Part shown: positions 52,887-60,678 of the stretch, piece by piece
Layout of the letters: every line of letters begins with the position of its first letter
Position numbering within the stretch: the first letter of the stretch is position 1
From: a virus
DNA length: 60,968 bases
Virus record (IMG/VR): IMGVR_UViG_3300025886_000021
Coordinates: 1 to 60,968 of that record
Direction: 5' to 3' (one strand)
Position numbers and translations under genes: made by a program
The notes under the pieces: model-generated
Seen by the model: the letters and a program-made list of their open reading frames with translations, nothing else
What the model was told of the DNA's origin: nothing
Database searches by the model: none

Positions 52887-53348
52887 TTATTGCATATCAA
52901 CTACACTCATAGTAATAGTACCGGTTGGATTTACTATAGTTGCATCAATGCTAGAATCATACCATATATGAGTCATGGTCTTTTCAGATGTATCAATATA
53001 TACTTTAATAAAAAATGTACGATTAGGATCAGTTCTACCATAATCCGTCAATGTTAAAACATATTCACTTCCATTTCGTTCAACATTATTAATTGGAATA
53101 GTACTACCAATATTGCCCAATGATCTGCTAAAAAATGTGCTTGTCATTTCTTGAAGATCGAATGTATAATCGCAATCTGCAGGAGTTATACCCGAATCAT
53201 GATCTGGATTATTAATAATTGTTTCTGGATTTGTAATATATCCGGACTTATAATATGTCTGAACATCTTTACATGTAACTTTGATTTTTTGTGAAAAACT
53301 CACAGCGGCAATCAACAACGACACGGATAATAATAATAACTTTTTCAT
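52887..53348 (-). CDS. Small exported protein
   Basis: 153 aa. Signal peptide MKKLLLLSVSLLIAAVSFSQ, a typical Bacteroidota FSQ ending. The mature region has two cysteines in VTCKDV and PADCDYTF, possibly one disulfide, and a beta-rich end (TIVNPTGTITMSVVDMQ). Not homologous by eye to the 139-aa exported protein apart from the signal peptide. It starts behind the third copy of the 34-base motif. Function unknown. Confidence 0.72.
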   Translation of the reverse strand: MKKLLLLSVSLLIAAVSFSQKIKVTCKDVQTYYKSGYITNPETIINNPDHDSGITPADCDYTFDLQEMTSTFFSRSLGNIGSTIPINNVERNGSEYVLTLTDYGRTDPNRTFFIKVYIDTSEKTMTHIWYDSSIDATIVNPTGTITMSVVDMQ

Positions 53349-53371
53349 AATTCTTTCTTTTAATTTATAAT

Positions 53372-53405
53372 ATAAATATAAGAAAAAAAATGCGTATATC
53401 CTAAT
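53372..53405 (-). promoter_or_regulatory. Shared promoter-like motif, copy 3 (variant)
   Basis: Similar to copies 1 and 2: an AGGATATACGC block, eight T's, then TATATTTATA in place of TATATTAATA. Here the box also matches the ATATTTATA element (53371..53379). Confidence 0.55.
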
Positions 53406-53953
53406 TATTTCTTAACAAATCCTTTCAGAAAATCTTTTTGACGATCTATTGCATTGTCGAGATCTTTTTTTGATGCTTTTGCATTGCTTGTGCGCTTTCG
53501 TGTAGAGCTAGGCTTAGCAACATCTTTGTGTGTAGTGGATGATCTTCGCTTTGTATTTTTTCTACTATTGCTATCATCATTTCCTCCGCCGCTTGAATTG
53601 TCATTTCGCTGCGGATCCTTGTCGCTTCCGGAGTTTTCATAAATTGCGATACTCTGCGGCCAATCTCCGCTTTGTGTTCTGTCGTGGAGTATGAATCCGA
53701 CGTCATATTGAGTTCGATATCCTTTGATTTCGAACTCAATTGGGTATCTGGTGATATAGTCATTTGGGTTGAGTCCCTTTTCGTGGACTTCAACCATGTA
53801 ACTACGGCCCCAACCATTTTCTTTACTGCTTTTAACATAACCTGTCTTTATTTGTCCTAACCATTGAATGATTACCAATTCGCCGGACTTATACATAGCC
53901 TTTTCGAACTGTTTAAGCACATATGCTGGTATTTTATTCTTCTTCTTTGCCAT
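53405..53953 (-). CDS. Basic-tailed small protein
   Basis: 182 aa. The N-terminal 100 residues form a compact, probably beta-rich domain (YKSGELVIIQWLGQIKTGYV, GRSYMVEVHEKGLNPNDYIT). A disordered Ser/Asn-rich linker and a Lys/Arg-rich tail (KNTKRRSSTTHKDVAKPSST, RKRTSNAKASKKDLDNA) follow, likely to bind nucleic acid. A second long frame overlaps it in another phase (53446..53838) but lacks a Shine-Dalgarno. Family unrecognised. Confidence 0.62.
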   Translation of the reverse strand: MAKKKNKIPAYVLKQFEKAMYKSGELVIIQWLGQIKTGYVKSSKENGWGRSYMVEVHEKGLNPNDYITRYPIEFEIKGYRTQYDVGFILHDRTQSGDWPQSIAIYENSGSDKDPQRNDNSSGGGNDDSNSRKNTKRRSSTTHKDVAKPSSTRKRTSNAKASKKDLDNAIDRQKDFLKGFVKK

Positions 53954-54001
53954 TTTAATAAGATTTAATCGATATCGTTATACTGTGTTATTTGGGGCTT
54001 A

Positions 54002-54433
54002 TTAACTAAGACTTACACCTGGTATTTGACCTACTATGGTATATACTCGCAAATACCTGGTAGTTTTATCTGGTTTAAACATTGTTTCGGATTTTTTGTC
54101 CCGACTCATTACATATCCAGACTCCATAAACTTTGTCATCACAATACGAACAGCTTTTAAACTGTTAGACTCGATTAATAAATATTCATCATCAATCATT
54201 ATATCCACTCTATTGGAATGATCTGGAATATCATTTTTTAATTGAACTAATGGCTCATCATTTATATATTCTTCATTGATTTGTGTGAAAAACCCGCCTA
54301 AATCTAATTTAGACTTTGCTGACTGACCTTCGAATAATTGAAAAAAATAATCTACGGCTTCAGAGTCAGACAGATAATCAAAATAACAATATTCTGAATA
54401 ATTAACGTGAATGTTTTTTATTTTGTTGTTCAT
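54002..54433 (-). CDS. Hypothetical protein
   Basis: 143 aa, beginning MNNKIKNIHVNYSEYCYFDY; acidic and soluble. Its start overlaps the preceding gene by 32 bases. No recognised motif. The C-terminus has KPDKTTRYLRVYTIVGQIPG. Confidence 0.6.
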   Translation of the reverse strand: MNNKIKNIHVNYSEYCYFDYLSDSEAVDYFFQLFEGQSAKSKLDLGGFFTQINEEYINDEPLVQLKNDIPDHSNRVDIMIDDEYLLIESNSLKAVRIVMTKFMESGYVMSRDKKSETMFKPDKTTRYLRVYTIVGQIPGVSLS

Positions 54434-54596
54434 GGTCGCTAAGTTTTTTTATAATATACAAATTATCAACTAAATCAATGTCTAATCGTTTAACTAGACT
54501 AACTTTTCTTCGTGCGTCTAACAATCCCGTTGCCTGTACACGACCAATTGGTTCATTGGATGAATCATTTCGAAAAAGGTATACATATGTATCCAT
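54402..54596 (-). CDS. Small hypothetical protein
   Basis: 64 aa, starting MDTYVYLFRNDSSNEPIGRV. A late-promoter-like element lies 10 bases upstream (54607..54615). The segment ATGLLDARRKVSLVKRLD is basic and helical. The overlap with the next gene argues for coupling. No family recognised. Confidence 0.58.
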   Translation of the reverse strand: MDTYVYLFRNDSSNEPIGRVQATGLLDARRKVSLVKRLDIDLVDNLYIIKKLSDHEQQNKKHSR

Positions 54597-54605
54597 ATTT
54601 CTTTA

Positions 54606-54992
54606 TTATAAATATAAACCTAACTCATAAGAACGCTGTATTGTTACCAATGCATCGTCTAATGTTTCCCGTAATCTGTTTATTTCCTGTCTATTTAATA
54701 AAATAGTTTTAGATTTTACTTCAAATTCGAATTTTTCTTCTAAATCTGCCTTATGTGTAGCTCCTCCTAACTTGGTTGCTTTTTTAGCATAGTTAATCAA
54801 GTCTTTGTATCTAAAAGGAATCGAAGTTCCTGCCAATTGTAATGCACCTACATTAGTATTCATTGGATCTGTCTTAAAAGTACCAGCAGAAACTTTGTCT
54901 TTAAAGAAAAAGTCTAAATCTGCCCATGTTGAGCCATACCGGGTTCTAAATTTGCGGCTCACTGACCACGATTGGTTAACGCTTTTTGTCAT
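54606..54992 (-). CDS. Hypothetical protein
   Basis: 128 aa, starting MTKSVNQSWSVSRKFRTRYG. Basic N-terminus, then KDLINYAKKATKLGGATHKA and a C-terminal helix RQEINRLRETLDDALVTIQR. The last codons abut the late-promoter-like element of the next gene. Not recognised. Confidence 0.6.
   Translation of the reverse strand: MTKSVNQSWSVSRKFRTRYGSTWADLDFFFKDKVSAGTFKTDPMNTNVGALQLAGTSIPFRYKDLINYAKKATKLGGATHKADLEEKFEFEVKSKTILLNRQEINRLRETLDDALVTIQRSYELGLYL
54607..54615 (-). promoter_or_regulatory. Late-promoter-like element
   Basis: ATATTTATA on the coding strand, 10 bases before the 64-aa gene. It lies over the last codons of the upstream gene. Confidence 0.5.
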
Positions 54993-54999
54993 TCTTGTT

Positions 55000-55650
55000 T
55001 TATATTTTATAAATTGTTACTGTGTACACGTCTTTTGAGTAATTGTTGCGTAAAACAACGTTTTGATATTTTTCTATGAGCATATCTAACACTAATCCTG
55101 GGTGGACGTAAAAAAACCCGTCATGATGTGTAGTGTTTATTGGATTAAGCAGATTAAATGAAACAACACTTGTTGCATGATTATAAAGTAAATCAATATC
55201 TTCGAATAATTTCTGTAAATCAGCATCTTCTGTTTCACAACGGCGCTGAGTAAACAATCCATTTGCTATAACCCATGATGTTTCTGGTAATTTTGCAACT
55301 TCAAATGCATTTGTTAAGCAATCTATATCATATTTTTGCTTTGCAATATTAGTCATTACCGGATTATGATCAACTCCATGATATGAATATACAGAATCTG
55401 TATAAAATTCATTGATAAACCCATATAAATCTCCTCTACCACATCCTACATCTAATATAGAGTTATTATTCCACCCAATTAATAGATTTTGCATTAAATA
55501 ACGTTGTTCAGCCGTTGTGTTGTATCCAACTGGTATTGGACTATACATCATATAGTCTTCATCATGAACCGTTAATTTATCCCATATATTAAATCTGTCA
55601 GAACTTGACAAATTTTCAGATATCTTGTCTGCTAATTCTTTGTGATTCAT
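55000..55650 (-). CDS. SAM-dependent methyltransferase-like protein
   Basis: 216 aa. Motif I ILDVGCGRGDLYGF (about residues 65-78) and an acidic strand SYHGVDHNPVM are typical of class I Rossmann methyltransferases. No DPPY-type motif was seen, so DNA adenine methylation is not indicated. The substrate is unknown; a protein, RNA or small molecule is possible. The start overlaps the upstream gene by 4 bases. Confidence 0.8.
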   Translation of the reverse strand: MNHKELADKISENLSSSDRFNIWDKLTVHDEDYMMYSPIPVGYNTTAEQRYLMQNLLIGWNNNSILDVGCGRGDLYGFINEFYTDSVYSYHGVDHNPVMTNIAKQKYDIDCLTNAFEVAKLPETSWVIANGLFTQRRCETEDADLQKLFEDIDLLYNHATSVVSFNLLNPINTTHHDGFFYVHPGLVLDMLIEKYQNVVLRNNYSKDVYTVTIYKI

Positions 55651-55925
55651 GATTTTGTAAACGGTAATGATTCAGTTTCTACTAATTCTCGATATGGAAC
55701 TTTAGCTTCAATCGGCCCTCCATTGTCAATTGACAAATTACTAGTAAGACTACGGTTAATTCTTGTCGTATGTTTAGGTGCAGTGGTAATCATACAAAGT
55801 GCACTACGATTTTCCAATAGAACATCATATACTGTTTGCTTGTTTACTTTGTATTGATCAATAACTACACCAACTTTGTTAACATCATCTTGTGTTACTA
55901 TAACTGTTTCTCCTGGATTATACAT
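55647..55925 (-). CDS. Small hypothetical protein
   Basis: 92 aa, beginning MYNPGETVIVTQDDVNKVGV, with KOW/SH3-like beta character (VVIDQYKVNKQTVYDVLLEN). It overlaps both neighbours by 1-4 bases. No family recognised. Confidence 0.62.
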   Translation of the reverse strand: MYNPGETVIVTQDDVNKVGVVIDQYKVNKQTVYDVLLENRSALCMITTAPKHTTRINRSLTSNLSIDNGGPIEAKVPYRELVETESLPFTKS

Positions 55926-56134
55926 TAGTCGATGATTTTAATGATTTTACTATTAGTTACTGCTTTAACTTCAAAGTCAAATGTAACCCCTTGGAAATCT
56001 TTAACGACTTTTGCTTCAGCTTCTGTCACAGACATTGCTTCAACTAAATACATTTCAGTTGCTTTCTTTTCTTTTGTACCGTTTGCGGTATCTGTCAACG
56101 TTGTTAGTTGAACTTTTGCGGTATAATACGCCAT
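55925..56134 (-). CDS. DUF4494-like small protein
   Basis: 69 aa. MAYYTAKVQLTTLTDTANGT, then EKKATEMYLVEAMSVTEAEA and the ending VTNSKIIKIID fit the DUF4494 pattern (xxYLVDAxSxTEAEAxxxxxF), a family I associate mainly with Bacteroidota. Function unknown. This is a useful host clue. Confidence 0.7.
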   Translation of the reverse strand: MAYYTAKVQLTTLTDTANGTKEKKATEMYLVEAMSVTEAEAKVVKDFQGVTFDFEVKAVTNSKIIKIID

Positions 56135-56199
56135 ATTAAATTGATTTTTAAGATTTATAACTTATATATAATATATGAAAAAATATTCAATAACCAAAA

Positions 56200-56472
56200 T
56201 TAATCTTTGTCTAAAAATTTCTGTAATCGTTTTTGATTTCGATGAAATTCAAAAGACTTTCTCATTTGTTTATCAGAAAGATTAAAATTTAATTGCATTG
56301 TATCTAGTATATCAGCAATTAATCGTTCTTGATCATACTTATTAAATGTTTTACCTCGAAGTTTTTTAATAACGCGTTTTAAATGATATATAAAATCTGT
56401 TGGAACTCTTGATAATATTCTAGATTTAGATAAATGAATTTTTATTTTTGAGTCTTTTGAACTTTTTTTTTT
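56200..56472 (-). other. Frame-shifted 3' extension of the tagged 186-aa gene
   Basis: In the -1 frame relative to the gene at 56442..57002, an open stretch of about 87 codons follows a run of ten A's (56463..56472). It ends with TAA at 56200 and has no ATG, GTG or TTG before residue 55 or so. The protein looks real: IHLSKSRILSRVPTDFIYHL, KRVIKKLRGKTFNKYDQERL, LSDKQMRKSFEFHRNQKRLQ. A -1 slip at A-AAA-AAA would fuse it to the upstream protein. A sequencing error in the homopolymer or a decayed gene are alternatives. Confidence 0.6.
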
Positions 56473-57002
56473 GACTTGGCTTTTTCAAATAGAATTTTTT
56501 TTGCAATTTTAGCAGATTCACTTAATAGATCTCCATATTTAACAACATGTGCTAATTCAGGTCCAGGCGGAAGTGGAGCTCCTCCTTCCATATCAGTACT
56601 AGCAGCATCAGCACCATCGGATTTGTCAGAAAATTTATCTTTATATTTTTCAACAGCATCAAGTGGTAATCGTAATTCTATAGTATAATCGGTATTTTGT
56701 CCATATCCGGTATATGGAACTATTTTAACATGTTTACCTCGTACTAAAGAAAGTAAAACTGCCGGAGTGCAACTGTATTGACTGCCAGATCTAGCAATAA
56801 ATTCTCTAATTCCTATATCCGATACAGAATATATTATTCCTACATGTTGCGATCCTGCTTTAGCAAATGAAGATAAGAATTTTTGTTGTGGTTCAGTAAA
56901 CACATCTACTTCATCAGTTTGTTCTGGAGCTGGCGCTTCAGTTTGTTCTGAAATCATTTCACTTAATACATTACGAATTATATTTGTTAATTGTATACTC
57001 AT
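56442..57002 (-). CDS. Tagged protein with poly-A slip site near its end
   Basis: 186 aa in the zero frame. The N-terminus SIQLTNIIRNVLSEMISEQT has two L/I-x-E sites (LSE, ISE), then a Pro/Glu linker. The body (SSFAKAGSQHVGIIYSVSDI, SGSQYSCTPAVLLSLVRGKH) is not recognised. The last codons (KKKVQKTQK) follow the A10 tract that could shift to the -1 frame described at 56200..56472. The start overlaps the histone-like gene stop (ATGA). Confidence 0.68.
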   Translation of the reverse strand: MSIQLTNIIRNVLSEMISEQTEAPAPEQTDEVDVFTEPQQKFLSSFAKAGSQHVGIIYSVSDIGIREFIARSGSQYSCTPAVLLSLVRGKHVKIVPYTGYGQNTDYTIELRLPLDAVEKYKDKFSDKSDGADAASTDMEGGAPLPPGPELAHVVKYGDLLSESAKIAKKILFEKAKSKKKVQKTQK

Positions 57003-57184
57003 ATCTTTTTTGATTCTGCTAATTGTGTGCTTCGGTATTTACTTGCTAATTTTCTAATTTCATTAATAGATTTACGAGCTCTGACACCTGCAGCTTTTAC
57101 TTGTTTTTCTGAAAATCTATTATGGTTATCTTTAAATGTATCCCATAATGACTCAATATCTTCAAATATTTCTTTAGATGTCAT
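56999..57184 (-). CDS. Hc1-like (histone H1-like) small protein
   Basis: 61 aa. FSEKQVKAAGVRARKSINEI with RKLASKYR closely follows the Hc1-like pattern (KxxKAAGTRARKxxxxLKKLAxxxR) of Bacteroidota and of many T4-like phages. Such proteins bind DNA or associate with nucleoid components. ATG with AAAGG upstream; its stop overlaps the tagged gene. Chromatin effects on host or phage DNA are an inference. Confidence 0.78.
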   Translation of the reverse strand: MTSKEIFEDIESLWDTFKDNHNRFSEKQVKAAGVRARKSINEIRKLASKYRSTQLAESKKI

Positions 57185-57200
57185 ATTAACCTTTATTTTA

Positions 57201-57209
57201 TATAAATAT
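57201..57209 (-). promoter_or_regulatory. Late-promoter-like element
   Basis: ATATTTATA on the coding strand, 16 bases before the Hc1-like gene. Confidence 0.6.
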
Positions 57210-57213
57210 GTTG

Positions 57214-57384
57214 CTATACAAAACGATCCATAAATACTAGTATATTTGTATCTGATACTATATATTCTGTTCCGTTATTCATTTCTACGACAACATCTGC
57301 ATCTAATTGATATATCCGTTGTATCAATTGTGTATTAATAAAAACTGTGGTATCTTGAATTGTTATATGAATAAATTTTTGCAT
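57214..57384 (-). CDS. Small hypothetical protein
   Basis: 56 aa, read by eye: MQKFIHITIQDTTVFINTQL, then IQRIYQLDADVVVEMNNGTE and a short end. The start overlaps the stop of the peptidase gene (TAATG), and the TAG stop lies just before the late-promoter-like element. Beta-rich; not recognised. Confidence 0.65.
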   Translation of the reverse strand: MQKFIHITIQDTTVFINTQLIQRIYQLDADVVVEMNNGTEYIVSDTNILVFMDRFV

Positions 57385-59387
57385 TAATCTCTGCTAAATC
57401 TTGGATTATCAATGCGATCCTGATCTATCCATGTTTTCATCGAGTTACGAGACTGTTCCTGCTCTTCTGGTGTAGGAGGTACAAATTTACTCATTGACGC
57501 TCGGAAGTCATGTGCTTTAAAAAATAAATCTCTAACTTGATCTTTGCTTAATTGATTGAGAGCTTTATATAGAGGACGATTTTGACTATAATCTATTTGT
57601 ATGTTTTGTTTTTTAAGATATGCTTCAATAAAACGTTTATAAGCATCATCTTCTTTTGATTGATATGACATACCTCTCATATCTCTGTCTTTTGACATAA
57701 AGTCTTGACGACTCAATTTTTCTTTTTCTGGTTTAGAATATGATCGTAAATCTATGCGATTGGTAATAACATCTGGAATCTTTAACCATGGTGTATCTGT
57801 AAATTCATCAGCAAAGTCAGGACCCATATCATCGTCTGCAGACATAAGTGCTTGAGATTTTTCTGGATCACTCATTGTGTTCCATATTTCTTCTTCATTG
57901 TATTCAAACATTAAAATTCTTGCTCGTTGTGTTTCTTCTTTAAGAATTTTTCTATACAAAGGCCATTGTTCAATCATTTCTTTTAATTCATCAACCGCTA
58001 AATCATTGTTAGTATCAGATTCCATATCTTGCCTTGGGTTTACAGTTACTGTTGGGAAATATTTATACAATGTCTTGTATGTATTTTGTCCTACAATACC
58101 ATCAACAGTTAATTTATTATCTCGTTGAAATTTCTTAACAGCTGTTTGAGTTTCTGATTTAAATTTACCATCCGCTCCATGTTTAGGTAAAATTTTATCT
58201 CCATATAAATTTATTAGTTTCAATTGTATATTTTTTACGTCAGGTCCAGTCGATCCATAACGCAATAATGGTAATTGAGATATTGTTTGCGGACGTTGTG
58301 TGTCAATTTCAGTTTCTTTGTCTGTATTTGGAGTAGTTGTAACATTTACAAACTTTTTCAGCTTCATTATAGGAACTAAGACCGGTCCAGGTTTTAAACC
58401 TGCTACGGCATCTTCTGCAGACATATCTATTTTTTCTAACTCAGCTTTTGTAACTGATGTTAACTTACCACTTACCGGTAAACCATGTTCACGTTGATAT
58501 TTTTTAAGCAAATCTCTTGTTTTTGGACCAAACTTTCCGTCAATACCCGAAGTACCTAATGGTGCGGTAGTGTATAATACTGCTAACTGATTTTGTAATT
58601 TTCTTACAGCTTTTCCACTATCCCCATATTGTAATACATTGGATTTCGTAGAAACTGCATCACTAGCCCCAGGAGTAAGTCTTAAATTTATATGTATATG
58701 ATTACCTTCATCTAATGCCTTATAAGCGTATTTTGATTTTCCGCTATTAACCCACGTTTTAATTGGTTCAAAATATTTGTTTCCTTTTACGATGTTAAGA
58801 TCAACCGCGGTATTCTTAAGGTGCCGAGATATGGTCATTGCAGACTGAGTAATAAATTTTTCTACTTCATCTAATGCCGTAGTCAGATTAGACGGCGAGA
58901 TCGTAGTTGTACCTGGAGTATAATAACTTGAAAATATTTTACTTATTTTGCCACCATTTCGACCGTATAAACCATTAAGATATCCAAATCGATACTGAGG
59001 CTTGCGCCTAAGCCAATTGACATACATTACTCGACCTTGATTATATGGATCTCGATATGCAGAAGTAATATCTACGTCAATACCGAATTTGGTCTTTAGT
59101 TCTGCTTTAAACTTCAACCAAAGTTCCCGGAATTTTAGTTGAACAAATTTAACACCGGTGTAAGTCTTGTTTTTATCTACACCGGCCGGCTCCCATTTTG
59201 ATTCATTTATAATTGGGTTCAAATCATCTTCTATTAATTGTTGTTTTGATTCTGTTAAATAGCTAGAAACCATACTTTTTATTACACCTGCTACTTCTTT
59301 GTCACTCTTACCATATAATGGATGAGCTGGCTGTTTATACCCACTTATAAGTGCTTTAATTTTATCTAGCAATGCTTCTGTAATCAT
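57384..59387 (-). CDS. M15/LAS-type peptidase with two peptidoglycan-binding domains
   Basis: 667 aa. An N-terminal tag-like region (MITEALLDKI, then SSYLTESKQQ near 41-50) is followed by a DD-peptidase-like domain with metal ligands H189 and D196 (SRHLKNTAVDLNI) and H230/H232 (GNHIHINL). Two peptidoglycan-binding repeats follow (about 255-313: LQYGDSGKAVRKLQNQLAVL; about 373-435: LRYGSTGPDVKNIQLKLINL). The C-terminal 230 residues are charged helices of unknown role. It could be an endolysin or a virion hydrolase; the ITE/LTE tags and lack of a lysis operon favour packaging with the virion. The gp5-like hub lacks a lysozyme domain, so this enzyme may fill that need. Confidence 0.86.
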   Translation of the reverse strand: MITEALLDKIKALISGYKQPAHPLYGKSDKEVAGVIKSMVSSYLTESKQQLIEDDLNPIINESKWEPAGVDKNKTYTGVKFVQLKFRELWLKFKAELKTKFGIDVDITSAYRDPYNQGRVMYVNWLRRKPQYRFGYLNGLYGRNGGKISKIFSSYYTPGTTTISPSNLTTALDEVEKFITQSAMTISRHLKNTAVDLNIVKGNKYFEPIKTWVNSGKSKYAYKALDEGNHIHINLRLTPGASDAVSTKSNVLQYGDSGKAVRKLQNQLAVLYTTAPLGTSGIDGKFGPKTRDLLKKYQREHGLPVSGKLTSVTKAELEKIDMSAEDAVAGLKPGPVLVPIMKLKKFVNVTTTPNTDKETEIDTQRPQTISQLPLLRYGSTGPDVKNIQLKLINLYGDKILPKHGADGKFKSETQTAVKKFQRDNKLTVDGIVGQNTYKTLYKYFPTVTVNPRQDMESDTNNDLAVDELKEMIEQWPLYRKILKEETQRARILMFEYNEEEIWNTMSDPEKSQALMSADDDMGPDFADEFTDTPWLKIPDVITNRIDLRSYSKPEKEKLSRQDFMSKDRDMRGMSYQSKEDDAYKRFIEAYLKKQNIQIDYSQNRPLYKALNQLSKDQVRDLFFKAHDFRASMSKFVPPTPEEQEQSRNSMKTWIDQDRIDNPRFSRD

Positions 59388-59626
59388 GTAAAAAACTCTG
59401 CTAATTGTTGTGATACTTTATATGCCTGGTCATCATCCATGCCTTTTGTGGCACTACGATACGCTTTAACTACTTCATTGAAAGCAGATACTACTGCAGA
59501 GTCTGGTTCAAACTCAACTTCATTTAAATTGGCTCGATGTTTTGCTGTTGAGTCAGCAAGTGTCGGTAAGCTCCCATCGGAGTTACGCTCCCAAGCATAT
59601 CCTTCTAGTAGTTGTTTTAGTTTCAT
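59384..59626 (-). CDS. Small tagged protein
   Basis: 80 aa. MKLKQLLEGYAWERNSDGSL has an L-L-E site after a short basic helix, as in other tagged proteins. The remainder (SAVVSAFNEVVKAYRSATKG) is helical. It overlaps the peptidase start and the next gene stop by 4 bases, so the three are coupled. Confidence 0.68.
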   Translation of the reverse strand: MKLKQLLEGYAWERNSDGSLPTLADSTAKHRANLNEVEFEPDSAVVSAFNEVVKAYRSATKGMDDDQAYKVSQQLAEFFT

Positions 59627-60135
59627 TTACTCTGTCCGTAATTGCTATCATACCCCGCTGTATCAGGTGGGGTTGTATTAGGTTCCGTCGCGTACTTCCT
59701 CTTATACTCTGTTTCTGCAAACTTATATGCTTTGGAATTGACTATGCGGTTCCACTGTGATTGGGATAATGTGTTTTCAACCGCTTTTCTAATATCCATA
59801 ATAATGCTTTCTGAAAACCTTGTCGTATTTAAAACCGAAGTTGCATACATCCCTGCATCTGCAGTTTGTGTAGTATCATCTCCTTTCGATAATGCGTCAT
59901 AGTCGACTTGCGTCAAGTTTTCCGCTGCTTTTCTAACCCTAGGGTCACTTTCCTCAGCTGATTTAGTTTTAATATTCTGCAGAGAAGCAGGAGCTTGGTT
60001 CCCATCTCCACCATATTGTTGTAAAGCCATGCGTATAAAATCTAAATTTATATCTCGGTTGTAAGTGCTTTCAATACTTTCTTTAAGATTCTTGGTACCA
60101 AATCTTCTCATGTTTTCTCGTAATATGTTTTTCAT
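59623..60135 (-). CDS. Tagged putative capsid-internal protein, paralogue C
   Basis: 170 aa. MKNILRENMRRFGTKNLKES repeats the tag of the genes at 50503 and 52017 (17 of its 20 residues match 50503), with L-R-E and L-K-E sites. The rest is different: LDFIRMALQQYGGDGNQAPA, AKFxxxxxR-like helical parts and a Gln/Ser/Asn-rich end. ATG has AAAGGAAACA upstream and a late-promoter-like element at 60161..60169. I infer head packaging. Confidence 0.72.
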   Translation of the reverse strand: MKNILRENMRRFGTKNLKESIESTYNRDINLDFIRMALQQYGGDGNQAPASLQNIKTKSAEESDPRVRKAAENLTQVDYDALSKGDDTTQTADAGMYATSVLNTTRFSESIIMDIRKAVENTLSQSQWNRIVNSKAYKFAETEYKRKYATEPNTTPPDTAGYDSNYGQSK

Positions 60136-60160
60136 TGTTTCCTTTAAGGGTTTTATTTAT

Positions 60161-60169
60161 TATAAATAT
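60161..60169 (-). promoter_or_regulatory. Late-promoter-like element
   Basis: ATATTTATA on the coding strand, 25 bases before the tagged 170-aa gene. Confidence 0.6.
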
Positions 60170-60207
60170 AGTACGTTGTAAAAAGAACGCTAGTACGCCC
60201 TTTCAGG

Positions 60208-60678
60208 TCATACTTGAATACGTGCGGCAATTAATGGGGCAACATAATCTAATACAGTAACTTTAGAGCCGTTACTCGAAGCATGGGGGTATTTGTTAGG
60301 AACATCATTTCCTTCAATACCAGCTCCACGATAATCATGTACCGGATGCCTCCACATATTTGCAGCCGGTATTCCTCGAAGTGAAGGCGGCTTATAAGGT
60401 TCAATTGCATATATTTTTTCAGGTTGTATATACGCACTATATGTTTTGGTGTCACTAACCGATCGGCTATACAATATGAGAGCAGCAGGTTTATTTTCTT
60501 CAAGATACTTGATTATGGCTTGCATTTGCGTGTATTTAAATGCTACAACGGTGAATTGAGTCATACCACGTTGTATTCTAGCAGCTTGTTGTGCAACCGA
60601 TTCATATTTTGTTAAACCACTAACAAATACTACTACGGGTTGATTTTGTTCCGTTAATATGTCGGCTAATTTAATCAT
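60208..60678 (-). CDS. Tagged protein with alpha/beta-like domain
   Basis: 156 aa. The N-terminus MIKLADILTEQNQ has an L-T-E site. The body (VVVFVSGLTKYESVAQQAAR, TVVAFKYTQMQAIIKYLEEN, AALILYSRSVSD) alternates strands and helices in an alpha/beta fashion. HPVHDYRGAGIEGNDVPNKY and HASSNGSKVTVLDYVAPLI hold polar residues but no recognised catalytic set. It overlaps the 90-aa gene by 4 bases. Confidence 0.66.
   Translation of the reverse strand: MIKLADILTEQNQPVVVFVSGLTKYESVAQQAARIQRGMTQFTVVAFKYTQMQAIIKYLEENKPAALILYSRSVSDTKTYSAYIQPEKIYAIEPYKPPSLRGIPAANMWRHPVHDYRGAGIEGNDVPNKYPHASSNGSKVTVLDYVAPLIAARIQV

Noticed and set aside
53446-53838. Second minus-strand frame of 130 aa inside the 182-aa gene
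   Set aside because: No Shine-Dalgarno and no plausible start; the longer frame has a well-placed ATG and a coherent basic tail.
5526-60169. TATAAATAT on the plus strand as T4-type late promoters for plus-strand transcripts
   Set aside because: Most copies would fire into antisense of minus-strand genes, while the two plus-strand genes carry the motif in the opposite orientation, so orientation follows the downstream gene.
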